Shown here piece by piece: positions 37,108-47,022 of a stretch of 64,000 nt of DNA; position 1 is the first letter of the stretch; each line of letters starts with the position of its first letter. The position numbers and the translations under genes are program-made. The stretch lies in assembly GCF_009905375.1 (NCBI RefSeq), contig NC_133656.1:228311739-228375738 (forward strand), in the 5' to 3' direction. The notes beneath the pieces are model-generated. The model had not been told where the DNA came from, did no database searches, and saw nothing but the letters and a program-made list of their open reading frames with translations. The DNA is from Apium graveolens. Lineage: Eukaryota > Streptophyta > Magnoliopsida > Apiales > Apiaceae.

Positions 37108-38553
37108 TTGATTTTATGGTGTGCAGGGAAATAGAAGAAATCTATGGTACTTGGACAGTGGCTGTTCAAGACACATGACAGGAGATTTCTCCCTGCTCAC
37201 AGAGTTTAAGGAAAGAGCTGGCCCTAGCATAACCTTTGGAGATGACAGCAAAGGGTTTACTATGGGATATGGCTTGATTTCAACAAGGAATGTCATCATT
37301 GATGAAGTTGCATTAGTTGATGGTCTCAAACATAACTTACTGAGCATCAGTCAACTATGTGATAAAGGGAATATAGTTTCCTTCAATTCTGAAGCCTGTG
37401 TTGTCACTAGTAAGAAAGACAACAAAGTGGTTCTAACTGGAGTTAGAAAAGGAAATGTGTACTTAGCCGACTTCAACTCTGCAAATGCAGAATCTATTAC
37501 TTGTCTCTTCAGCAAAGCAAGTTCAGTTAAGAGTTGGCTATGGCACAAGAAGTTATCCCATTTGAATTTCAAGACAATGAATGATCTAGTCAAAAAGGAC
37601 CTAGTAAGAGGAATTCCTCTTGTTGAATTCTCAAGGGATGGTTTGTGTGATGCTTGTCAGAAAGGCAAATAAAGGAAAGCATCATTCAAAAAGAAGCTTG
37701 AAACAACAATTGATGAACCATTACAGCTGCTACATATGGATTTGTTTGGACCAGTCAATGTATTGTCAATTGCAAGAAAAAGATATTGCTTAGTGATTGT
37801 AGATGATTTCTCAAAGTTTTCATGGGTCTATTTTCTTGGATCAAAGAATGAAGCAAGTGAAATCATTATCAATCACATCAGGCAAGTCAATAATCATCCT
37901 GACCTGAAGGTTAGGAATATCAGGAGTGACAATGGAACTGAGTTCAAGAATTTATCAATGAGGCTGTTCTGTGAAGAAAATGGAATCATGCATGAGTTCT
38001 CAGCTCCAAGAACACCTCAGCAAAATGGGGTAGTTGAAAGAAAGAACAGATCTTTAATTGAGGCTGCCAGAACAATGCTTGAAGAATCAAAGTTACCAAC
38101 ATATTTCTGGGCTGAAGCTGTTAATTGTGCCTGTTTCACTCAAAATATCTCTTTGATCAATCAAGCTAAAGGCATGACTCCTTATCAGTTATTCAAGAGA
38201 AGAAAACCAACTCTAAACTTTCTTCATGTCTTTGGATGTAAATGCTTTATACTAAGGAATCAATCTGACCATAAAGGGAAGTTTGATGTAAAGGCTGATG
38301 AAGGGATATTTGTTGGTTATTCAGCTGGAAAATCTTATAGGGTCTACAATCTAAGAACCAACATTGTTATGGAATCTGTGCATGTTGTGTTTGATGATAA
38401 AAAGATTGATGGACTAACAGATGAGGGACACTATGAGAGACTCAAATTTGACAACATTGAGATATATTGTGATGATAGTGAAGAGGAGACTGATGGAGAT
38501 AACACTTCAAAAGGGATTCAAAACATGCCCTTGGATAATGCACAAAATACTGC

Positions 38554-38677
38554 ATCCGTTGAAAGTCAGAATTCTGCATCCGTTGATAGAGGCAATGCAG
38601 TATCCGTTGAAAGACATGGTGTATCATCCGTTGAAGTACTAAATGAAGCATCCGTTGATCATAGTTTATCAACGGAT
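38554..38677 (+). repeat. 24-bp coding tandem repeat built on the element motif
   Basis: ATCCGTTG recurs at 38554, 38578, 38602, 38626 and 38650, exactly 24 bp apart, with an inverse CAACGGAT at 38670. In pol it encodes five 8-residue units of the form N-x-A-S-V-(E/D)-x-x. The linkers of A and B lack it. Confidence 0.8.
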
Positions 38678-38727
38678 AATCGATTTACATCATCAGTTGA
38701 TAGAACTCCAAGTTCCCTGCAAAGGAC

Positions 38728-38744
38728 CAACAACTCAGGGGGAG
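38728..38744 (+). other. Internal polypurine-like tract in C IN-RT linker
   Basis: CAACAACTCAGGGGGAG, identical over 17 bases to the same place in B. Confidence 0.45.
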
Positions 38745-40552
38745 TTTCAACTAGTCAACACTCTGTCTCACATCATGACAATACTGAGGCCACCTCATCT
38801 AGAGCACATCTTCCACTTCAAAGGAAATGGACCAAGAATCATCCCTTTGAACTGATCATTGGTGATGCATCATCTAAAGTGCAAACAAGAAGAGCTACTC
38901 AAGATGAATGTCTGTATAGTAGTTTTCTATCTCAGGAGGAACCTAAGAAAGTGGAAGAAGCCTTATTGGATCCAGATTGGATATTAGCTATGCAGGAAGA
39001 GCTAAACCAATTTGAGAGAAACCAAGTTTGGAAGCTGGTACCCAAACCAAAGAACAAGAGTCCTATTGACACAAAATGGGTATTCAGAAACAAGATGGAT
39101 GAAAATGGCATTATCATAAGGAATAAAGCCAGATTGGTTGCTAAAGGCTATTCTCAGCAAGAGGGAATAGATTTTGATGAGACATATGCTCCTGTTGCAA
39201 GACTTGAAGCCATCAGAATTTTTCTAGCCTATGCAGCTCATGCCAATTTCAAAGTCTATCAAATGGATGTCAAGAGTGCATTTCTAAATGGGAAATTAGA
39301 GGAAGAAGTCTATGTGAGTCAACCTCCAGGATTTGAAGATCCAAATTTTCCAGACTATGTATATTATCTGTTGAAAGCACTCTATGGACTGAAGCAAGCA
39401 CCTAGAGCCTGGTATGAAACCTTATCAAAATTTCTTTTGGAGAATCACTTCACTAGAGGTACTGTTGATAAAACTCTCTTCTTTAGGAATGTTAATGGCT
39501 CTAGTATACTTGTTCAAATTTATGTAGATGACATAATATTTGGTTCTAAAGATGATAAACTTTGTAAAAAGTTTGCTAAGCTAATGCAAAGTAATTATGA
39601 AATGAGCCTTATGGGAGAACTAACCTATTTTCTTGGTTTACAAATTAAACAAGTTAGTAATGGAATTTTCATTAGTCAAACTAAATATATTCATGATCTT
39701 TTAAAGAAGTTTGACTTAATGGAATGTTCATCTGCAAAAACTCCCATGGCCACTGCCACCAAACTTGAAGTAAATAAGACTGAAAGGTCTGTGGACATTA
39801 CAAGTTATAGAGGCATGGTTGGTTCACTTTTATATTTAACTGCTAGCAGACCAGATATAATGTTTGCTACATGTCTGTGTGCTAGATTTCAAGCTGATCC
39901 TAGGGAGTCTCACTTAATAGCTATCAAAAGGATTTTCAGATATCTCAAGGGTACAACAAATTTAGGTATTTGGTATCCTAGAGAATCTGGCTTTGATCTA
40001 ATTGGTTATTCAGATGCAGACTATGCAGGTTGCAAAATAGACAGGAAAAGTACAACAGGCTCCTGCCAATTCCTGAGGAACAAGCTTGTATCATGGTTTA
40101 GCAAAAAGCAAAATTCAGTCTCTACTTCTACAGCTGAGGCTGAATACATTGCTGCTGGAAGTTGCTGCTCTCAAGTGTTATGGATGAGAAATCAACTCCT
40201 TGACTATGGACTTCATGTTGATAGAATTCCTATCTTTTATGACAACACAAGTGCCATAGCCATAACAGAGAATCCTGTACAGCACTCAAGAACCAAGCAC
40301 ATTGATATCAAGTACCACTTCATTAGGGAGCATGTCATGAATGGTACAGTGGAACTACATTTTGTTCCAAGTGAACAACAAATTGCAGACATATTTACCA
40401 AGCCACTTGATGAATCAACATTCACAAGATTAGTAAGTGAGCTAGGTATGCTTAATTACTCTTAAAATTCATGTCCTTATTGCAATTTGAATTGAAGCCT
40501 GAAATATATTAGTTGCTAGAACAAATTTGACTTTTAACAAAGTTTATACCAT

Positions 40553-40704
40553 CAACGGATGTTTCCTATCCGTTGAAAGTCAAAATTGCTCTATCAACGG
40601 ATATTCATTATCCGTTGAAAGACAAATACATTTCTGGAATTTTTATCCGTCAACGGATAAAACTGAAGTACCTTTCAACGGATGACAATTTGCCTTATCC
40701 GTTG
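40553..40704 (+). promoter_or_regulatory. CAACGGAT array between C pol and env-like ORF
   Basis: Seven exact copies, mostly as facing pairs (40553/40568, 40595/40610, 40676/40697) plus 40651. They lie 200-350 bp before a TATA box and the env-like ATG, paralleling the LTR arrangement. Degenerate copies follow to about 40765. Confidence 0.75.
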
Positions 40705-40898
40705 AAATGTCACATCAGTCGATTCAGGTGTTTCACAGCCGTTGATTCTATTTTCTTAACCGTTAATACTCATACATACATCTGTATGTATTGGTTTTAA
40801 AGGTAGTTGTTAGAATACTTACAGTTTATTCTTAAACGGCTGAAATTCACTAACATATACTTATTGATTAATCTTTTACTAATTTTTTTTTTTAAAGC

Positions 40899-40907
40899 AT
40901 ATAAGCC
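40899..40907 (+). promoter_or_regulatory. TATA box upstream of C env-like ORF
   Basis: CATATAAGCC about 110 bp before ATG 41014, followed by a pyrimidine-rich leader and a good plant start context (AACAATGGC). Suggests separate transcription. Confidence 0.6.
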
Positions 40908-41013
40908 CTTCTGATTTTTCATTTTTACTTTACGCTTTCTTAAAATTTCAAGCATTTACCATTTTCTCTCTGCAAAACCTTCAAGTTATTCTCTGCAATT
41001 TCTACTCACAACA

Positions 41014-44000
41014 ATGGCACCAGTCGTGAAAATTATGTCTCAATCTGGGTTCATCTATGAGAAGAACAATTTCATAGCTTTGGTAGAAAAGAATGAAGCC
41101 CATTCAGACTATCACAAAATGATGGACTTCATCAAAAACTGTAAACTTAGCTATGCAATGCTGGAAGCCCCAACGATTTACTGTGAAGTAGTTGAGGAGA
41201 TTTGGACAACTGCTGAGTTCAACTCCATAGATATGACTATCTCCTTCACTCTCAAAGGTAAAAATCACTGTATTAACTGTGATGATTTACAAGCATGTTT
41301 TAAATTACCTGAGAACAATGCCATGACACCACACACTGATAATGATGTATCCAGCATGTTAGATTCCATAGGTTATTCTCTTAACTCTGCTAGTTTAGGG
41401 AGTATTAGAAGAAAAGGCCTTAGGAAAGAATGGAGCTTTCTTGGGGATGCCTTTATAAAGGTTTTCTCTGGGAAAATTAGTAATTTTGATGCCATAACTT
41501 CATCTCTTGTTAATATGCTCTATATGCTTGTTTCTGATAGGTATTTTAACTTTAGCAACTATGTGATGCTAGAATTGGGTACTAGATTAGGTAACAAAGT
41601 TAATAGACCTAATAACATCTATTATGCTAGATTCTTTATGTTATTGGCTAACCATGTTGCTGAAGGTTTGGTCATAATCAATGAGAATAATAAACTCAAG
41701 TGCTGGGCACAAGAGAAAAGAGTTCTTGCAGATTTATTGAGAATGGATCTCAACAGCAGTGTGCCATTGGTATATTTACCAATCATGAATGCACCTCAGG
41801 TAGGTGAGGTAATTGCTTCTACAACTCCTACTTCTTCCAACCCCTCTATTTCTTTATCTTCTAGTATGGCCATGAAATCTGTGACAATGCCCCAACAGAT
41901 TTCTACCAAGGTCACCAAAACTAAACTTTCAAAATCAAAGACAAAGAAAACCACCTCTGTTGTTTCTCAAAAGACAACAGTTGTAACACCAACCATTAAC
42001 CCTGAGGGGAGTGAACAGGGTGTGAGTGGTGAGGGGAGGGGTGAACATCAAAGAAACCCCCAGGATAAGGAAGGAGAGTTAAGTGTTTCCCAAGCTAGCC
42101 AAGCCACAGTTTCTCAAAAAGCTGTGGTGGTTGAAAAGGTATCTAGCACATCCCTAGTTGCATCCTCCCAAAAGGATGTTACTATTGAAAATAGTTCCCA
42201 ACCAGGAACACAGAACAAACGAGGGAGGGACACTGAAGCCAAACACTCACCAACAAAAGATTTTATTAGAAGAAAGAAGGCTAGAACCCAATCTTCTACA
42301 CAGGGTGCACACACTGCACAGATACATCCATCTGTATCTATGCCTTCTCAAACTCAGTTTGATGTGGCTCCAATAAATGTGGAGTCACAGCCCCATTCTC
42401 TCACAATAATCACACATCAATCACCAAACACTTCATCACCATCTCTGGATGTGGATATGTTATTCCCATCAATTCCTGATTCTCCCTCTTTACAGCTCAG
42501 GGAGGAGCCCCACTCAAATACAGGTGATCATCATCTCTTAGATGATTTGTTGGATCACCCGCAAATTCTTTCAGATATAATTGAAGGATCTGTGTCACCA
42601 TATCTCAAATCAATCTACACAGATTCAACAGTTATATCACTTTCAATTTCAACTTCTTTTCCTTCTTCAACGGATATCACTCATCCGTTGACAAGTGGTT
42701 GCTCTTCAATGGATAAGCTTAACAGCAGTTATCCGTTGATAACATCAGTTTCACCTTCAACGGATATTCCACATCCGTTGATAGTCTCTCCACACATAAC
42801 TGAATCAATTCCAAGTGTAGAAGACATGAATACTGTGCAATCACTCTTAGGATTGAGGGAAGGGAGTGAAAATTTGAGTGAGAGGCTGGGTTGCTCCCAG
42901 GCAAAAGGAGAGATTGAGAGCTCAAAAATGCATGCTATTTCTTCCAGTATGGCAAAAGTAAGTGAGAGGAGTACCACCTTAGTAGGTGAAGGTGAGGGAG
43001 TGAGTTGTGTGAGCCAGGGGGAGCCCCTGATGCAAGAAAATAGAGAAAAAGAGAGAAAGGCAGGTACAGTAGATATAAGGGTGGAACCAGCCATTGTTAG
43101 TGAGTCAATGATTGTGGATGATGCTGAAAAGGAAAGACAATTTCAGCAACATTACAAAGCTGTAATTGATAACATTTCCTTGGATGCTGACACTTTTACT
43201 CATCCTGTGTCAGCCTATCAAATGTTGGCTGCTCAGGGCAATGAGGAGGCAGAAAAGACACTACATCTAGTACACACAACAGAATCTCTTCAAAGGGATA
43301 AAGCTGCTATTAACAAGATGTCTTCTACAGCTGGTGAGCCATCTGAGGAATTTGGAGTAAATTCTGATGATGATGACTCTGTTTCTTTTGATGGAAGCAT
43401 GAACTTAGGGGGAGATGAAGGCCCTAGTTCAATTCCAAATCTACCTGAATGGGCTTTGACAAAGGAGTATAGATCAGGGGAATTCAATGTCTCCTTAGTC
43501 AAACAAATCAACACTATTCAACAGGCCATTCTGAACACTTCACATGCAAGTATCAAGGCTATCCTTCAAGCTCACCTGGACTCACTGCATCTCATGAAGT
43601 TGCAGCAAGTAAAGCAGAATCTGAGTATGGATGATCTCAGGAAGGATATTGCTGACTTGAAATCCTACAGTTCTGAAAAATTGGATTCAGTCATGCCCTA
43701 TGGTACATTGCAGGACTTGGTTTTGAGATTGAAAAAGGAATCAGTTACTGAGAAAAGGCTGGCCAAGTTGGAAGACAGAGTTCAAGTTATTGAAGATTCT
43801 GTGGCCACCATTCTTCACAACCAACAATCTCAAACCAGTCTCCTAATGCAGTTGGCAAAAGCACAAGGCTTGACCCCTCTTCTTGATGATAACAAAAAGG
43901 GGGAGAGTAAAAGGGAAGGGGAAGGAGAGCCATCTACAAAAATCAAAATATCTAAAGTGCTAGTTCCTGCCATCACTACTTCTCCAATCATTCAAATCAA

Positions 44001-45522
44001 AGGAAAGCCTGATGGAATTGATTTGATTCAGCTAGCAGCAGCTGAAATTCAAGTGAAAGAGCAAAGGAGGAGAATTGATGAAAGGTTGCAACTGTTGTTT
44101 GGCTCTACACAAGATAAATCAACATCTGTGAAATATAGCACAAAGATTGAACCAATCAACATGGAGCTCAAGCCAGTAGGGAGACATAAGGATGGAGAAG
44201 CTTCTTCCAAAGAACTACAAGCTATAATTCTCAAGCCCAATAAAAGATCCAATAAGGACTCTACAAAGAATCCTTTAAAAGAAGTGGACTTTCCTCCTCC
44301 AAAAGCTGATGAGAACAAGCTTTTAGGTAGGAGTATTGCTTATCTCAAAGAGACCATGGATGAGGCTGTAAGGAGAAATAGGGCTATTATCTCTAGAGAG
44401 GGAAAGAGCATATGTGTGATGCAAGGACATCCCAAATTCTCAATAGCCAAGAAGGAAGAAGTCAAGCAACTAAAGGCTGACAAAAGAGCACAAGCAAAGC
44501 TTGAACAACAGCTAAAGTCAAGTCAAGTTGAAGAAGAGAAAGGAATTGAAGTCAGGGGTGAAGACAAGATTGCAAACCTAGATGAGGTTTTTGGGAGTAT
44601 ATTTGGTGAGAGTATGGAAGAAAGAGAGGAATGGCAGAAGGGAAACAGAAGAAAGGCCAAGGCACATAGAAGGAGTGAAGATAATACTGAAGTAACCAAA
44701 TCTATATCTAAACCACTACCTTCCATACCTGAACCTCTTGTTGTTAATCCCACTATAAACATCCGTGGTGAACCAATCATTCCAAAAGAGGAACCTATTG
44801 ATTGGGACACCATCAAATTGCCTACCTTTCTAACCACTCTTCCACTACCAAAGAAACAGAAAAGAAAACCCAAATCTACACCTCCCATAACCTCTAAGAA
44901 ATTCACTCAAAAACAAAAGCCTAAGCCTAAGCCATCCATTTCTAAAGATGATTATGTTCACATCTGTGACATAAAAGAAATTTCAGACATTGAACTCTAT
45001 CTGGATGAGCTGGAGGATGTAAGAGGAATAGCTGCTTACAGACAGCTACCAGAGAGATTAGTGTTCAGATACAAAGGAGTTGGGGAAAGAACATGGCCTC
45101 TCCACAGGATTCTGAATGAAGGCTACTCTACCTTGATTAGAGTCTTTTCAGCTATAAAAAAGGATTCTGGCTTTACCAGAACTGCCAAGACTGAAATTCT
45201 CAACAAGATTGCCAATATAAGGAAAACTTGGAGGGAGCCCAATGCTTTACCCAGGACTTTACTCATTCAAGAAAGGGGAATTACAATTCACAAATCACCT
45301 CATTGGTTGATGGAATTTAGAGATGATAAAGGAGTCAGAAGATTTTTCAGACTTGAAGACCAACTCAAGATTGCCAGCAATGAAACTCTCAAGGAAATGC
45401 AATCTAAGTTGGATATCAGTGTTGAAGATGAAGCTGAATTCTTCAGACAACTCCAACTCCAAATTGAGGAAAATGACAAAGGGCTAGGAAAGAAAACCAG
45501 GGAACAAAGAAGAAAAAGATGA
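41014..45522 (+). CDS. Element C env-like (post-pol) ORF, intact, 1502 aa
   Basis: The longest intact ORF of the window. The N-terminal domain (about residues 1-235) shares order and anchors with the ORFs of A and B: MAPVVKIMSQSGFIYEKNNF, EEIWTT, and YYARFFMLLANH near 208-219. Residues 270-760 are Ser/Thr/Pro/Gln-rich and probably disordered. Residues 860-960 are helical with coiled-coil character. Residues 1100-1200 are Lys/Glu-rich, and PKKQKRKPKS near 1290 is a likely nuclear signal. A C-terminal domain (about 1310-1470; LYLDELEDVRGIAAY, RTWPLHRIL) looks globular. No signal peptide or membrane helix is visible, so a true envelope is unlikely. Five motif copies lie inside at 42668-42780. 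The biochemical role is unknown. Confidence 0.88.
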   Translation: MAPVVKIMSQSGFIYEKNNFIALVEKNEAHSDYHKMMDFIKNCKLSYAMLEAPTIYCEVVEEIWTTAEFNSIDMTISFTLKGKNHCINCDDLQACFKLPENNAMTPHTDNDVSSMLDSIGYSLNSASLGSIRRKGLRKEWSFLGDAFIKVFSGKISNFDAITSSLVNMLYMLVSDRYFNFSNYVMLELGTRLGNKVNRPNNIYYARFFMLLANHVAEGLVIINENNKLKCWAQEKRVLADLLRMDLNSSVPLVYLPIMNAPQVGEVIASTTPTSSNPSISLSSSMAMKSVTMPQQISTKVTKTKLSKSKTKKTTSVVSQKTTVVTPTINPEGSEQGVSGEGRGEHQRNPQDKEGELSVSQASQATVSQKAVVVEKVSSTSLVASSQKDVTIENSSQPGTQNKRGRDTEAKHSPTKDFIRRKKARTQSSTQGAHTAQIHPSVSMPSQTQFDVAPINVESQPHSLTIITHQSPNTSSPSLDVDMLFPSIPDSPSLQLREEPHSNTGDHHLLDDLLDHPQILSDIIEGSVSPYLKSIYTDSTVISLSISTSFPSSTDITHPLTSGCSSMDKLNSSYPLITSVSPSTDIPHPLIVSPHITESIPSVEDMNTVQSLLGLREGSENLSERLGCSQAKGEIESSKMHAISSSMAKVSERSTTLVGEGEGVSCVSQGEPLMQENREKERKAGTVDIRVEPAIVSESMIVDDAEKERQFQQHYKAVIDNISLDADTFTHPVSAYQMLAAQGNEEAEKTLHLVHTTESLQRDKAAINKMSSTAGEPSEEFGVNSDDDDSVSFDGSMNLGGDEGPSSIPNLPEWALTKEYRSGEFNVSLVKQINTIQQAILNTSHASIKAILQAHLDSLHLMKLQQVKQNLSMDDLRKDIADLKSYSSEKLDSVMPYGTLQDLVLRLKKESVTEKRLAKLEDRVQVIEDSVATILHNQQSQTSLLMQLAKAQGLTPLLDDNKKGESKREGEGEPSTKIKISKVLVPAITTSPIIQIKGKPDGIDLIQLAAAEIQVKEQRRRIDERLQLLFGSTQDKSTSVKYSTKIEPINMELKPVGRHKDGEASSKELQAIILKPNKRSNKDSTKNPLKEVDFPPPKADENKLLGRSIAYLKETMDEAVRRNRAIISREGKSICVMQGHPKFSIAKKEEVKQLKADKRAQAKLEQQLKSSQVEEEKGIEVRGEDKIANLDEVFGSIFGESMEEREEWQKGNRRKAKAHRRSEDNTEVTKSISKPLPSIPEPLVVNPTINIRGEPIIPKEEPIDWDTIKLPTFLTTLPLPKKQKRKPKSTPPITSKKFTQKQKPKPKPSISKDDYVHICDIKEISDIELYLDELEDVRGIAAYRQLPERLVFRYKGVGERTWPLHRILNEGYSTLIRVFSAIKKDSGFTRTAKTEILNKIANIRKTWREPNALPRTLLIQERGITIHKSPHWLMEFRDDKGVRRFFRLEDQLKIASNETLKEMQSKLDISVEDEAEFFRQLQLQIEENDKGLGKKTREQRRKR

Positions 45523-45697
45523 TTTGCTCAGGCTAAAGGAGTATCCTTGGAAATACTGTAAATCTTCAATTTCCTCCTAGTACATACATTTTTGCAGCAT
45601 TTTCAAATTTCTACTTAGTTTCAATTCATATATCTGTTAAGTGTTTTGTTATCATCAAGTTAACCCTGAATTTATGCCTACAATTCTTATAGACATA
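45523..45697 (+). other. 3' untranslated region of C env-like ORF
   Basis: A 175-bp AT-rich stretch between the ORF and the polypurine tract; no gene seen. Confidence 0.6.
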
Positions 45698-45710
45698 AAT
45701 AGGGGGAGAT
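45698..45710 (+). other. Polypurine tract of element C
   Basis: AATAGGGGGAGAT immediately before the 3' LTR. Confidence 0.93.
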
Positions 45711-46725
45711 TGTTAGGAATATATGTGCATTAGTTTGATGATATGTTTAACAAAACACTTAAGTAGAAATTCAGTGTCTGTAGCCTCAACGGATAAGACC
45801 ACTTTGGCTATCCGTTGATGGTGTAGCTTTACTTAGAAATAAGTCTAGTGTTGTAGCATATTTCAGTCTCTGTATTTAAGATGTAATTCTTAGAAGTTGA
45901 GAGAAACTATGAGTCATGTTGACTACTAGAAGATATGCAGATAGGAAGGCCAATTGTAAATATTTCATGCCTTGTAATTTTGTATAAATGAAGTGGTATC
46001 AACGGATGACTTAAAGACCTTCAACGGATGAGAAGCTAAGCTTCAACGGATGTCTCTAAAGCTTCAACGGATAACATCCTTCAACGGATGAGTGCATCAA
46101 CGGATGAAAGCTTCAACGGATGTTCTGTTGATTAACCGTTGATAAGTGGTAGTTGTACCTACAAACAGAGGCACGTGGGTGAACAGAGATAACTGAAATG
46201 TGGCAGCCTAATTTCAGGAACATCAGAAAAAGCAGCCGTTCTACTCTAGTATAAAGAGACATTAAGTCAACAAAGTACTGGAGTGAACTGGAGAAGAAAC
46301 AAGTGGAGATCTTACTTTATTATTTTATTATATCCTAGTCTTCACTTGTAAACTTGGTAATATATAACCCAAGTAGTAGCTAGTAATTAGATAAGAATTT
46401 TTCCAGAGCTGTTTAGAAAAATCTTGAGAGAAAAATTATCTAGTTTGTACTAGGATGCAGCTGTGATCAAATTCTTAGATCACAGAATTTCTGAAATACC
46501 ATCTCTGGTGGAACAACAAATCCACCAGAAAAGTTTTTAAAGGTTTATTGTGTTCTTTACATTTGTGTTTGAATATATATCTGTCTGTATCAGCTTAAAG
46601 CAATTCACACACTTGTTCATCTTGAACACACAGTCTTTATAAACTGCTCAAAACTTGAAAAAGTTTTGAGATTTACATTCAACCCCCCTTCTGTAAATCT
46701 CAGTATTAGTTCTCTAGAAATAACA
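45711..46725 (+). repeat. 3' LTR of element C (1015 bp)
   Basis: Matches 33605-34619 with about four substitutions and no indel. Carries the same nine CAACGGAT/ATCCGTTG copies and the TATA box at 46250-46256. Confidence 0.95.
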
Positions 46726-46925
46726 GTTCTCGCTTTGGTGATCACCACATCATTTTCTATTACCTCTGGTTCCATAACCATAGGAATTTTTGGACCCTTC
46801 TTCAACACTTGCAAATATTTGGGATTAGCAACCTGTAAAAACAGTAGCATCTTCTTCTTCCACATAACATAATTTTCTTTATCGAAAAGTGGAATTTTAA
46901 CGGTTCCAACTTTTTGTGTAGTCAT
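46726..46925 (-). pseudogene. gag: Element B gag, N-terminal part
   Basis: ATG at 46925 opens MTTQKVGTVKIPLFDKENY, a copia Gag start, and runs into the right TSD of C at 46726. The frame resumes at 33604 (VKDPEDFSPAEIEE), so C split this gene. Confidence 0.9.
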
Positions 46926-47007
46926 TATGAATTTTTGAGTGAATAAAAAATTCAAGAAGTGAAAGAAACACAAAAGTCTAGGATCTAGATTTGTACGTTA
47001 ATCAGAA

Positions 47008-47020
47008 GGCTCTGATACCA
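47008..47020 (-). other. Primer-binding site of element B
   Basis: Minus-strand TGGTATCAGAGCC two bases inside the 5' LTR; initiator-Met tRNA type. Confidence 0.92.
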
Positions 47021-47022
47021 AT

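Larger units (their letters stand above)
37112..40465 (+). pseudogene. pol: Element C pol (PR-IN-RT-RNaseH)
   Basis: Open from 37112 in a different frame from gag. The protease core is DSG at codons 15-17 (LWYLDSGCSRHMTGD). An in-frame TAA at 37670-37672, probably from CAA, interrupts the GAG-pre-integrase segment. Numbered from Met 37736, integrase D2, D65 and E101 are present with D-x35-E spacing, RT has YVDD at 596-599, and RNase H ends in [26 protein letters not shown], stop 40463-40465. The IN-RT linker holds a 24-bp tandem repeat at 38554-38657, five units with one motif each. The catalytic residues seen are intact, so only a few changes have disabled it. Confidence 0.93.
33605..46725 (+). 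mobile_element. Element C: complete young SIRE-type Ty1/copia element
   Basis: 13,121 bp with two 1015-bp LTRs differing at about four sites, TSD GTTCT, an iMet primer-binding site, gag, pol, a motif-rich spacer, an intact env-like ORF and a polypurine tract. It is inserted in gag of B, in the opposite direction. Gag and pol each have one in-frame stop and are out of frame with each other, so it would need help in trans to move. It is the youngest complete element in the nest. Confidence 0.95.

Noticed and set aside
37105..37121. Programmed frameshift between C gag and pol
   Set aside because: The gag frame stops at 37105 and the pol frame has a stop at 37109, so the frames do not overlap; an indel mutation is more likely.
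40463..41014. Stop-codon readthrough from C pol into the env-like ORF, as reported for SIRE1
   Set aside because: About 550 bp with many stops separates them, and the ORF has its own TATA box and leader.
41014..45522. True retroviral-type envelope protein
   Set aside because: No signal peptide, membrane helix or cleavage region is visible; composition and a basic nuclear-type signal point elsewhere.
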